The notes below the pieces were generated by a model, which had not been told where the DNA came from, made no database searches, and saw only the letters and a list, made by a program, of their open reading frames with translations. Below are positions 26,866-34,461 of a stretch of DNA of 36,956 nucleotides, in pieces. The stretch covers positions 1 to 36,956 of the forward strand of contig CACMXJ010000009.1 of the NCBI GenBank assembly GCA_902617625.1, in the 5' to 3' direction. The position numbers and the translations under genes are program-made. Within the stretch, counting starts at the first letter, position 1; every line of letters starts with the position of its first letter. The stretch is from an uncultured Pelagibacteraceae bacterium (GTDB lineage Bacteria > Pseudomonadota > Alphaproteobacteria > Pelagibacterales > Pelagibacteraceae).

Positions 26866-27947
26866 TGTATATTATCGTTACTAGAACATTCCCACCTGAA
26901 TTGGGTGGAATGCAAAGTTTGATGTGGGGTTTATCTCGTGAAATGTCAAAAAATTTCATGATTAAAGTTTTTGCGGATTATCACTTAAATCATAAAGATT
27001 TTGATGAGCAAACAAGTTTTTCAATTGAAAGAGTTGGTGGAATAAAATTTTTAAGAAAAATTAGAAAAGCTCAATTAATTAATGAATTTTTAAAAGACAA
27101 TAAAGTCGAGGGCATCATCTCAGATCACTGGAAGAGTTTAGAATTAATAAAAACTGATAAAAAAAAGTATTGTTTAATTCATGGTAAGGAAATTAACCAT
27201 CCTATAGGAAGCTCGTTAAATAAAAGAGTAATAAAAGTTCTTAACAATGTCGAAAAAGTAATCGCTAATTCTGTGTACACAAAAAATTTAGCAATAAATA
27301 ATGGTGTAGAACAAGATAAAGTTGTGGTTATAAATCCTGGGGTTGACCCTGTTAAAGAATTAAATAAAAAATCTCTCGAGAAAGTTGAAAGTTTATTAAA
27401 AGTTAAAACACCAAGACTAATTACAGTTTCTAGATTTGATAAAAGAAAAAATCATGAAAAAGTTATAATGGCACTAAGAAATTTAAAACAGTTGTACCCC
27501 GATATTGTTTATATTTGCATTGGTTATGGTGATGAAGAGGATAATATAAAAAAATTAGTTGATGAATTAGATCTAACTTCTCAAGTAATGTTTTTTAAAG
27601 ATATAAGTTCTGATTTAAAAAATGCCTTATTGGCTAAATCTAATATATTTGTCATGCCATCTATAATACATAAGACTTCTGTAGAAGGTTTTGGGATAGC
27701 TTACGTAGAAGCTGCACAATATGGAATTCCTTCATTAGGAGGAAAAGATGGTGGTGCATCAGATGCAATTGATCACGATAAAACTGGATTAATTTGTGAT
27801 GGGAACAATTTAAATGACATTTATTCATCATTAAATTCAATGATTGAAAATAAAAAATATATAGAACTTGGAAAAAATGCCAAAGAGCATGCTTCAAAAT
27901 TTCAATGGGATAAAACTTTAGAGGAATACAAAAAAATTCTTAATTAA
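26865..27947 (+). CDS. Glycosyltransferase family 4
   Basis: A GT-B fold sugar transferase of 360 residues, probably acting at the cytosolic face of the membrane on a surface glycan or lipid. The N-terminal acceptor domain has FPPELGGMQSLMWGL, the donor domain has VSRFDKRKNHE and, near residue 270, EGFGIAYVEAAQYGIP, the nucleotide-sugar Glu-X7-Glu motif. Sugar and acceptor are unknown. It overlaps the preceding stop by one base and shares its final TTAA with the convergent GT9 gene. Confidence 0.88.
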   Translation: MYIIVTRTFPPELGGMQSLMWGLSREMSKNFMIKVFADYHLNHKDFDEQTSFSIERVGGIKFLRKIRKAQLINEFLKDNKVEGIISDHWKSLELIKTDKKKYCLIHGKEINHPIGSSLNKRVIKVLNNVEKVIANSVYTKNLAINNGVEQDKVVVINPGVDPVKELNKKSLEKVESLLKVKTPRLITVSRFDKRKNHEKVIMALRNLKQLYPDIVYICIGYGDEEDNIKKLVDELDLTSQVMFFKDISSDLKNALLAKSNIFVMPSIIHKTSVEGFGIAYVEAAQYGIPSLGGKDGGASDAIDHDKTGLICDGNNLNDIYSSLNSMIENKKYIELGKNAKEHASKFQWDKTLEEYKKILN

Positions 27948-28885
27948 TTTAAAGAACTACTTAATCTTTCAAAAACTTTTTCTGCACTTAAATTATTCAA
28001 GTCTGTTACTTCAATTGCTTTAAAATTTTCTCTTTCAATGCTAACTTTGTAAGCTGTAGTATGTTTTCCAAATAAAGTTAAACCTTTAGCTCCAACATGA
28101 GCTGCTATATGAGCAGGTCCTGTATCATTAGCAATAATAAAAGAGCTATCCTTGATCAAAGAAGTTAATTGAGAAATATCAAGCGCTTTTCCATTATCTA
28201 ATAAAATTTCAGCATTTATTTCTTGTGCATCATTTATCTCGGACGGGCCTGGAGCTAAAACAATTTTATATTTGTTACCAAATTTATCTAAAATAAGTTT
28301 TATAAGATCATTATAATAAGGCCATTTCTTCATATGTAAGTGAGGCGAGCAAAAAGGAAATAATAAAATAAATTTATCCAATTTGAAATGATCTTTAATT
28401 TTACTGATCTCAGAGCCAGCCCAACTAAAATTAGGATTTAAAGTATGAGATGTTTTTAGTCCTGATGTTTGTAATTGATGATTAAACCTATCTAGAACAG
28501 AGTGTTTATCAAATTCCTTTTTATCTATTACTTCTGGCAAAGTTGTAATTGAGCTAGACCAGGTTTCTTTTTTTGCCTTAGGAAAAAGAATATTTTTATA
28601 AAAATTTGTTCTTGAGGAATTTTGAAGATCGAAAACTTTTGAAAAACTATGTTTCTTAAGTTCTCTCATTAAGAAATATAAGTATATAAGATTATATCTT
28701 GGCAACCTTTTATCTAAAATTACTTCATGAATAAACGGATTTTTTTTAAAAACTTCTAAATAAGCTTTTGTAGTTAGTAAATAAATTCGATCATTTTTAT
28801 GATTTTCAGATATGTCTTGAATTGCACCACTCGCTTGGGCTATATCTCCTAATGATCCATGTTTAATAATTAAAATATTAGACAT
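27944..28885 (-). CDS. Glycosyltransferase family 9 (heptosyltransferase type)
   Basis: A GT-B transferase of 313 residues related to WaaC/WaaF heptosyltransferases of lipopolysaccharide core synthesis. It shows the N-terminal ILIIKHGSLGDIAQASGAIQ, a central FPFCSPHLHMKKWPY, and the C-terminal DTGPAHIAAHVGAKGLTLFG signature. Whether the donor is ADP-heptose is not shown. It lies opposite the GT4 gene and next to DUF6165, a pairing that suggests a small envelope-glycan locus. It is divergent from DUF6165 with 32 bases between starts. Confidence 0.88.
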   Translation of the reverse strand: MSNILIIKHGSLGDIAQASGAIQDISENHKNDRIYLLTTKAYLEVFKKNPFIHEVILDKRLPRYNLIYLYFLMRELKKHSFSKVFDLQNSSRTNFYKNILFPKAKKETWSSSITTLPEVIDKKEFDKHSVLDRFNHQLQTSGLKTSHTLNPNFSWAGSEISKIKDHFKLDKFILLFPFCSPHLHMKKWPYYNDLIKLILDKFGNKYKIVLAPGPSEINDAQEINAEILLDNGKALDISQLTSLIKDSSFIIANDTGPAHIAAHVGAKGLTLFGKHTTAYKVSIERENFKAIEVTDLNNLSAEKVFERLSSSLN

Positions 28886-28917
28886 ATTTATAACAAGATA
28901 GCACAGTATTAAATTTT

Positions 28918-29307
28918 ATGAATAAAATTATAGTAGAAGTTTCAATAGGTGAACTTTTAGATAAAATTTCAATTTTAGAAATCAAACAAGGAAAAATTAA
29001 AGATCCAGAAAAACTAAAATTTATTAACAATGAACACTCTATTTTAAAAGATCAGCTCAATAAAAATGTAAAATCTGATGATAAGCTTAATGATCTTTAT
29101 CAATCATTAAAAGAGGTAAATTCTAAACTATGGGTTATTGAAGATGACAAAAGACAATGTGAAAAAGAAAAAGATTTTGGTGAAAAATTTATTAAACTTT
29201 CAAGAGATGTTCATTTTTTAAATGATGATCGAGCAAAAATAAAATTAGAAATTAATAATCACACTGGTTCAGTCATAAAAGAGATAAAAGAATATACTAG
29301 TTACTAA
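28918..29307 (+). CDS. DUF6165-type protein of glycan loci
   Basis: A 129-residue, highly charged, largely helical soluble protein that starts MNKIIVEVSIGELLDKISILEIK and contains LNDLYQSLKEVNSKLWVIEDD and a Lys/Glu-rich middle. This agrees with my recollection of DUF6165, a family of unknown function often found beside glycosyltransferases. No catalytic motif, signal or membrane segment is visible. The next gene follows after nine bases. Confidence 0.68.
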   Translation: MNKIIVEVSIGELLDKISILEIKQGKIKDPEKLKFINNEHSILKDQLNKNVKSDDKLNDLYQSLKEVNSKLWVIEDDKRQCEKEKDFGEKFIKLSRDVHFLNDDRAKIKLEINNHTGSVIKEIKEYTSY

Positions 29308-29316
29308 ATCATTCTA

Positions 29317-30468
29317 ATGGCACTTCATTTTTCAAAAGAAGAGTTTTCTAAGAGAAAAAGTAAAGTTTTAAATTCTATGAAAGAGCAAAACCTTGATGCT
29401 ATTTTGATGTTCAGACAAGAGTCGATGTATTGGTTAACTGGATACGATACCTTTGGTTATGTTTTTTTTCAGACATTGGTTTTAGACAAAAGCGGAAATA
29501 CAATACTGCTCACGAGAGCTCCTGATTTAAGACAAGCTCAAAATACATCCAACATAGAAGATATTAGGATATGGGTTGATAAAGATGGATCAAATCCAAC
29601 TGATGATCTTAAAGTTATTTTGAATGAATTAAATCTTAAAGGAAAAAAGTTAGGAATTGAATATGAAGCTTATGGTTTGACTGGTCGTAATGCTCTTCGA
29701 TTAAACAAATCTTTAGAAAATTATTGTTCTATTGAAGATAAATCAGACTTAATAACAAAATTACGAGTAGTAAAATCTAAAGAGGAAATTGTTTATGTTA
29801 AAAAAGCTGCAGAACTTGCGGATAAAGCCTTAGACGAAGTATGGAAATATGCAAAAACTGGTGTTAGTGAGTCTAAAATATTAGCAGAAATGAATAGAGT
29901 CATATTTGAAGGTGGTGGAGATTATCCTGCAAATGAATTTATAATTGGTTCTGGCAAAAATGCATTGCTTTGTCGTTATCAAGCAGAAAAGCAAATTTTA
30001 GATAAACAAGATCAATTAACTATTGAATGGGCTGGTACTTATAGACATTACCATTCAGCAATGTTTAGAACAATTCCTATTGGTAAAGCAAATCCTAATC
30101 ATTATAAAATGCATGAAGCATGTGTTGAGGCACTCAAAAAATGTGAAAATAAATTAAAACCTGGGAATAAAGTTGGAGAAGTTTTTGATATTCATGCAAA
30201 AACGTTTGATGACCTTGGTTTTAAAAAAGCTCGAATGAACGCTTGTGGTTACTCATTAGGAAATACTTTTTCTCCAAACTGGATGGATTGGCCAATGATA
30301 TATACAAATAATCCTTATATAATTCAGCCTGGGAATATTTTTTTTATGCATATGATATTAATGGACTCTGAAAACCAATTAGCCATGAACCTAGGTGAAA
30401 CTTATTTAGTTACAGCAGATGGCAATGAAAGACTCGGTAAACAAAAGTTAGATTTAGTAGTGCTTTAA
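29317..30468 (+). CDS. M24/creatinase-fold hydrolase, ectoine hydrolase (DoeA)-like
   Basis: A 383-residue pita-bread-fold protein. N-terminal MYWLTGYDTFGYVFFQ and C-terminal segments GGDYPANEF, TIEWAGTYRHYHSAMFRT and ACGYSLG follow the ectoine hydrolase DoeA/EutD pattern, with Glu237 at the position I align with the proposed catalytic Glu. The five metal ligands of true M24 peptidases are mostly replaced, including His by Tyr in GYSLG, so it should not be a metallopeptidase. The creatinase His and Glu are also missing. The exact amide substrate is uncertain, with ectoine or a related solute most likely. It shares its stop bases with the ABC permease. Confidence 0.72.
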   Translation: MALHFSKEEFSKRKSKVLNSMKEQNLDAILMFRQESMYWLTGYDTFGYVFFQTLVLDKSGNTILLTRAPDLRQAQNTSNIEDIRIWVDKDGSNPTDDLKVILNELNLKGKKLGIEYEAYGLTGRNALRLNKSLENYCSIEDKSDLITKLRVVKSKEEIVYVKKAAELADKALDEVWKYAKTGVSESKILAEMNRVIFEGGGDYPANEFIIGSGKNALLCRYQAEKQILDKQDQLTIEWAGTYRHYHSAMFRTIPIGKANPNHYKMHEACVEALKKCENKLKPGNKVGEVFDIHAKTFDDLGFKKARMNACGYSLGNTFSPNWMDWPMIYTNNPYIIQPGNIFFMHMILMDSENQLAMNLGETYLVTADGNERLGKQKLDLVVL

Positions 30469-31139
30469 TTAAAACTATATTTTTTCTCTAAAAATTTAAT
30501 TACGTTGTGAATAATAAAAGTCATAAATAGATAAATTCCACCAGCAACTATAAATACTTCGATTGGTTTAAAAGTTGTTGAAATTATATATTTTGCAACA
30601 CCTGTAAGGTCCATTATGGTGACTGTGCTTGCTAAAGAAGTTCCTTTCATCATCAGGATAATTTCATTTCCATAAGCTGGTAAAGATTGTCTGATAGCAA
30701 TTGGTATCTGAATTTTATAAAAGATTACTTTGTTTGAGATACCTAAACTTTTACCTGCCTCTATTATTCCAGGTTTAATTGTTTGAAATGCTGATCTTAA
30801 TATCTCTGAAGTGTAAGCACCCGTGTTCAAAGCAAAAGCAATAATTGCACACCAATACGGTTCTTTTAAGATTACCCATAAGACTGTCGATCTTAAATAT
30901 TCAATTTGACCTAATCCAAAATAAATTATGAATATTTGTACTAAAAGAGGTGTGCCCCTAAAAATATATGAATATCCATAAGCAAATCTATTGATAAATA
31001 TATTCTTATTTAATCTTAGAATTGCAAAAAACAATCCAATGAATAATCCTATCACCAGAGAAACTGAAAGAAGTTTTAAAGTTATCACTGCTGCACTTAA
31101 TAATTTAGGGAAACTATTAATCATTAATTCAAGATCCAT
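30465..31139 (-). CDS. Polar amino acid ABC transporter permease (HisM type)
   Basis: A 224-residue inner-membrane permease with five hydrophobic segments. The HisM/HisQ signature is clear: YIFRGTPLLVQIF near residue 60, then GAYTSEILRSAFQTIKPGIIEAGKSLG, the cytoplasmic coupling loop that contacts the ATPase. It overlaps the upstream permease gene by one base (TAATG). No ATPase gene of the HisP type follows: the next gene is convergent. Confidence 0.92.
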   Translation of the reverse strand: MDLELMINSFPKLLSAAVITLKLLSVSLVIGLFIGLFFAILRLNKNIFINRFAYGYSYIFRGTPLLVQIFIIYFGLGQIEYLRSTVLWVILKEPYWCAIIAFALNTGAYTSEILRSAFQTIKPGIIEAGKSLGISNKVIFYKIQIPIAIRQSLPAYGNEIILMMKGTSLASTVTIMDLTGVAKYIISTTFKPIEVFIVAGGIYLFMTFIIHNVIKFLEKKYSFN

Positions 31140-31832
31140 TAATACCCCCTACTATATTTAACTTCTAATCTGTTAATCAATTTCATACTCACAAAAGTAA
31201 GTAGTAAATACAAAACTGCAGCAAATGAATAAAAGAATAATGGATCTCTTGTTGATCCAGCAGCGATATAAGATTGCCTCATGATTTCAACTAAACCTGT
31301 AACTGAAATTAGAGATGTGTCTTTTAGAGTTATCTGCCAAACATTACTTAGATTTGGAATAGCTAATCTTAATGTTTGAGGTAAAATAATTTTAAAAAAA
31401 TTTTCCAAATTTATTGAGACCTAACACATTGGCAGCCTCGAACTGGCCTTTATCAATTGATTGAATTGCTCCCCTAAAAACTTCTGTTGAATAAGCACCA
31501 GAAATTATTCCAATTGCAAATGCACCTGTGATAAATGCATTTATTTCAATATATTCATTATAACCAAATATTGATGCAACAAACATAACTGCGCCAGTTC
31601 CACCAAAAAAGAAAAGGTAAATTACTAATAACTCTGGAACACCTCTTATTATAGTTGTGTAAGAATTGGCGATAAAATTTAAAAACTTATTTTTTGATAA
31701 TTTTAATGGAGTAAAGACTAACGCAAAAATAAAACCTATAATCATTGCTGTTATTGAAACAGCTATGGTCATTAAGGTTGCATAAAATAATTCATCACCC
31801 CAACCAGTATCTCCAAATGCTAGAAGTTCCAT
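31139..31832 (-). pseudogene. Polar amino acid ABC transporter permease (HisQ type), single-base frameshift
   Basis: The 5' part (31832 to about 31400) starts MELLAFGDTGWGDELFYATL and holds RGVPELLVIYLFFFGG and the coupling loop GAYSTEVFRGAIQSIDKGQFEAAN. It then stops after GKFF. Removing one T from the T7 run (plus-strand A7, 31394-31400) restores GKFFKIILPQTLRLAIPNL and gives a continuous 230-residue permease, the standard length. The binding protein and second permease on either side are intact, which suggests a recent change or a read error. Confidence 0.88.
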
Positions 31833-31834
31833 AC

Positions 31835-31868
31835 AGATTGGCGACTATACATGATAGTCGCCTAATCT
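31835..31868 (-). promoter_or_regulatory. mRNA hairpin between binding-protein and permease genes
   Basis: GGCGACTAT (31840-31848) pairs perfectly with ATAGTCGCC (31854-31862) around a 5-base loop. Five more pairs (31835-31839 with 31864-31868) extend the stem past one bulged base. No T tract follows, so it is more likely a transcript stabiliser or processing site than a terminator. It lies 9 bases after the binding-protein stop and 2 bases before the permease ATG, where it would favour the binding protein. Confidence 0.72.
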
Positions 31869-31877
31869 AAAATTTAA

Positions 31878-32705
31878 TTACATAGAAGCGTCGAAACCAA
31901 ACCACTTAGTAGCAATTCTACTAATGTCTCCGTTTTTTCTCGCTTTATTGATAGCGGCGTTAAACTTTTTCAAAAGTTCAGTATCATCTTTTCTAATACC
32001 TACTCCAACACCGTTTCCAAATGCACCACCTGAGAAAGTTGGTCCAGTTAAAACAACTGGCTTACCAGATTTTTCTGCATAATCACTGAATGCAACAGCA
32101 GCAGCTAATGCAGCATCACATCTTCCAGATGCTAAATCTAAGTTAACTTCGTCTTGTGTTTTGTAAGTTCTTACATTTACTTTTCCTACATCACCAGAAT
32201 CTAAAAAGTTTTGGTGGATCGTAGCTGTTTGTACACAAACAGTTTTACCTGCTAATGCAGTAGTAAGTGTTTTAAGATCTTTTTTAGCTGCAGCATTAGG
32301 TTTCGTAAGATTTATCCCAGCTGATGTATCTAAACCTTCTAGGCTAGAACCTTTCATGACTGCTAAAGATGCAACTTCATCAGCATATCCTTGAGAAAAA
32401 CTAATTGCCTTTTGTCTCTCTGCAGTAATTGACATACCTGCCATTATTGCATCAAACTTTCTCATGATTAACGCTGGTATCATCCCGTCCCAGTCTTGCT
32501 CAACTATTACACATTGCTGTCCAATGTATCTACAAAGTGTATAAGCTAATTCAACTTCAAAACCTATTAACTTACCTGCTTCATTTTTTGAGTTCCATGG
32601 AGGATAAGCACCCTCTGTTCCAATTCTTATTTTATCAGCATTAACATTTCCCATTACCAATAGAGAAAGTAAAACTGAAAAAATAGTTTTCTTAAATATA
32701 TTCAT
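31878..32705 (-). CDS. ABC transporter substrate-binding protein, Lys/Arg/Orn-type
   Basis: A periplasmic receptor of 275 residues. The signal peptide (MNIFKKTIFSVLLSLLVMGNVNA) is followed by RIGTEGAYPPWNSKNEAGKL and GFEVELAYTLC, the classic start of the lysine-arginine-ornithine/octopine group. FDAIMAGMSITAERQ near residue 85 carries the ligand-contacting Ser-Ile-Thr and Arg. A basic amino acid or opine-like ligand is likely but not certain. A strong ribosome site, AAAGGAG, lies six bases before the ATG. A 60-base gap before the speD-speE end holds its own candidate promoter. Confidence 0.9.
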   Translation of the reverse strand: MNIFKKTIFSVLLSLLVMGNVNADKIRIGTEGAYPPWNSKNEAGKLIGFEVELAYTLCRYIGQQCVIVEQDWDGMIPALIMRKFDAIMAGMSITAERQKAISFSQGYADEVASLAVMKGSSLEGLDTSAGINLTKPNAAAKKDLKTLTTALAGKTVCVQTATIHQNFLDSGDVGKVNVRTYKTQDEVNLDLASGRCDAALAAAVAFSDYAEKSGKPVVLTGPTFSGGAFGNGVGVGIRKDDTELLKKFNAAINKARKNGDISRIATKWFGFDASM

Positions 32706-32727
32706 TGTTATCTCCTTTAATAAAAAA

Positions 32728-32747
32728 ATAGTATTTCACAAATTGTG
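32728..32747 (-). promoter_or_regulatory. Candidate promoter and palindrome upstream of the ABC operon
   Basis: CACAA-A-TTGTG (32737-32747) is a perfect odd palindrome. Four bases away on the minus strand is TACTAT (32728-32733), a possible -10. No good -35 is visible at 17 bases. The palindrome would lie in the spacer, as at dctP, so an operator is plausible. Confidence 0.35.
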
Positions 32748-32765
32748 GATATTAAAAAGGAAAAA

Positions 32766-33806
32766 TTAATGATTTATCGAAGAAGAAAAATTCCAAGAAC
32801 AATCAAAACTAGGTATGTAAACTCTGGATAAATTAGTGTTTCCAAAATGATGATTAAATACATTCAACCAATTTTCAACTTGAAGAGGTTTTTTATCCTG
32901 ACTTCCCACCTGGGCAGTAATAACTCCTTTAGGTTTAAGTATTCTAACTAAAGAGTCCATATTTTTAGCAGCAAGGTCTATGCAAAACTGGTCATCATTT
33001 AGATCAACAAAAATATGATCATATGTATCTTCGTTTACTGTCTTTATGCTTTCAAAAGCGTCACCCCAAACACATTTTACAGAATTTTTTTCTGTAGCTT
33101 TTTTTCCAATATCTCCAAGATGTTTATTGCAAACTTCCACAACTTCTGGATCTAATTCATACCAATCTATAAAATTAAACTTTTTTGAAATGCATTCTCT
33201 GGCAACGCCACCGTCACCACCACCAATTATTGCAGCTCTCTCATTTTTTTTGTTTAATTTTAAACCAGCACCAACAAAAGTTGAGCTATACAAATGTTCA
33301 TCTGATGCCGCTACCTGTATTTCACCATCAATAAATAAAGATTTTCCAAATTGTTCTAATTCTAAAATTTCAATATGTTGACCAACTTTTGATTTAAAAT
33401 CCTCTAAAACTTCATTTACAACATATGATTTTTGTAATCCAGGTGAACTATAGATATCATGGTAAAAAGATCTGGTATCTCTATTAAATTCTTTTTTAAC
33501 AATTCTTTTATGTTCAAATTCTTTTTTAACAATATCAATTGCTACTGATGGACTTATTTTCCCACAGGTAAAAAAATCAAAACTTATTATTCCTTTTTCT
33601 GGAAATGTATGAAAGCTGATGTGACTTTCAGCTAATAAAGCTAAAATTGTAAAGCCCTGAGGTTCAAATTTATATTTAGAAATATTAAGGATAGTTACAT
33701 CTGCTGCTTTCGCGATTTTATTTATGACTTTTTCATAGATTGAAGGATCGTACTCTTTTGTAGTACCTATAATATCTAAAGTAATATGCTCCCCAACTTT
33801 AATCAT
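32766..33806 (-). CDS. speDE: SpeD-SpeE fusion: AdoMet decarboxylase and aminopropyltransferase
   Basis: Residues 1-110 are a prokaryotic pyruvoyl AdoMet decarboxylase: the self-cleavage site is Glu60-Ser61 in LLAESHISFHTFPE, with His66 and Cys81 (FFTCG) also kept. Residues 111-346 are a spermidine-synthase-like transferase with IDGEIQVAASDEHLY, GGGDGG (195-200), YELDPEVVEV and Asp268. The product would be a polyamine plus MTA. In the amine pocket the usual YHE after Asp-Glu is YSS (173-175), and the DSSDP-type loop reads DLNDDQ, so the amine acceptor may not be putrescine. It starts one base after the aldolase stop and stands last in the MTA operon. Confidence 0.9.
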   Translation of the reverse strand: MIKVGEHITLDIIGTTKEYDPSIYEKVINKIAKAADVTILNISKYKFEPQGFTILALLAESHISFHTFPEKGIISFDFFTCGKISPSVAIDIVKKEFEHKRIVKKEFNRDTRSFYHDIYSSPGLQKSYVVNEVLEDFKSKVGQHIEILELEQFGKSLFIDGEIQVAASDEHLYSSTFVGAGLKLNKKNERAAIIGGGDGGVARECISKKFNFIDWYELDPEVVEVCNKHLGDIGKKATEKNSVKCVWGDAFESIKTVNEDTYDHIFVDLNDDQFCIDLAAKNMDSLVRILKPKGVITAQVGSQDKKPLQVENWLNVFNHHFGNTNLSRVYIPSFDCSWNFSSSINH

Positions 33807-33807
33807 T

Positions 33808-34461
33808 TTACCCTTTTTTATAGTTTTTAGCCTTAACTAAAACTTTTTTCATTTCTTTAAATGAAAGTATCTTAGGTTGTCCTAATTTTAAAGCAATAGT
33901 GTATTGATGACAAATATTTTCTATCTCTTGTGCAAGTTCAAATGCATCCTCTAAATTTTTTCCAAAAGCAACCTGGCCGTGATTAGACATTAAACAAGCA
34001 GATCTATTTTCTAAAGCTTTGATTACATTTTTAGATAACTCTTCAGTTCCAAAAGTTGCGTATTCAGCACATTTAATGTCATCTCCTCCTGCAAGAGCAA
34101 TCATATAATGAAATGGTGGAACGGGTTTTCCATGTGAAGATACAGCCGTTGCGTGTGGAGAATGAGCATGAACAATGGCATGTGCATCTTTTTTATTTAT
34201 ATAAATATCTCGATGAAATCTCCATTCAGATGATGGTTTGTTAGTTGTGTCATTTTTTTCATCTTCATTTAACCCCATAAAAACAATGTCTTCAGGTTTT
34301 AATGTTTCATATTTTTTTCCTGATGGAGTAATTAGATATCCTTCTTTATCGCCCTCTTTTCCTCTCAGTGAAATATTTCCAGATCTGAGCGGTGAGAGAT
34401 TTGTAGAATTTAACTTTAATGAATATTCAATAATTTGATTTCTTTGTTCTAAATTTTTCAT
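33808..34461 (-). CDS. FucA-type class II aldolase, probable methylthioribulose-1-phosphate aldolase
   Basis: A zinc aldolase of 217 residues. Every key residue of E. coli L-fuculose-1-phosphate aldolase occurs six positions later: Glu79 (PSSEW), His98 and His100 (VHAHSPH), Tyr119 (HYM) and His161 (NHG). The sequence resembles FucA (PPFHYMIALAGGDDI, YATFGTEELS) more than the dehydratase MtnB. Set between mtnA and speDE, it probably cleaves 5-methylthioribulose 1-phosphate to dihydroxyacetone phosphate and 2-methylthioacetaldehyde, the Ald2 step of the DHAP shunt. Its ATG overlaps the mtnA stop (ATGA). MtnB remains the alternative reading. Confidence 0.78.
   Translation of the reverse strand: MKNLEQRNQIIEYSLKLNSTNLSPLRSGNISLRGKEGDKEGYLITPSGKKYETLKPEDIVFMGLNEDEKNDTTNKPSSEWRFHRDIYINKKDAHAIVHAHSPHATAVSSHGKPVPPFHYMIALAGGDDIKCAEYATFGTEELSKNVIKALENRSACLMSNHGQVAFGKNLEDAFELAQEIENICHQYTIALKLGQPKILSFKEMKKVLVKAKNYKKG

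Noticed and set aside
29317..30468. Xaa-Pro aminopeptidase (true M24 metallopeptidase)
   Set aside because: The Asp-Asp-His-Glu-Glu metal set is not present, and overall motifs follow DoeA/EutD.
33808..34461. Class II aldolase as MtnB dehydratase or as true fuculose-phosphate aldolase
   Set aside because: MtnB is not excluded, but the sequence is closer to FucA throughout. A fucose role is unlikely because no fucose genes are near and the neighbours are mtnA and mtnP.
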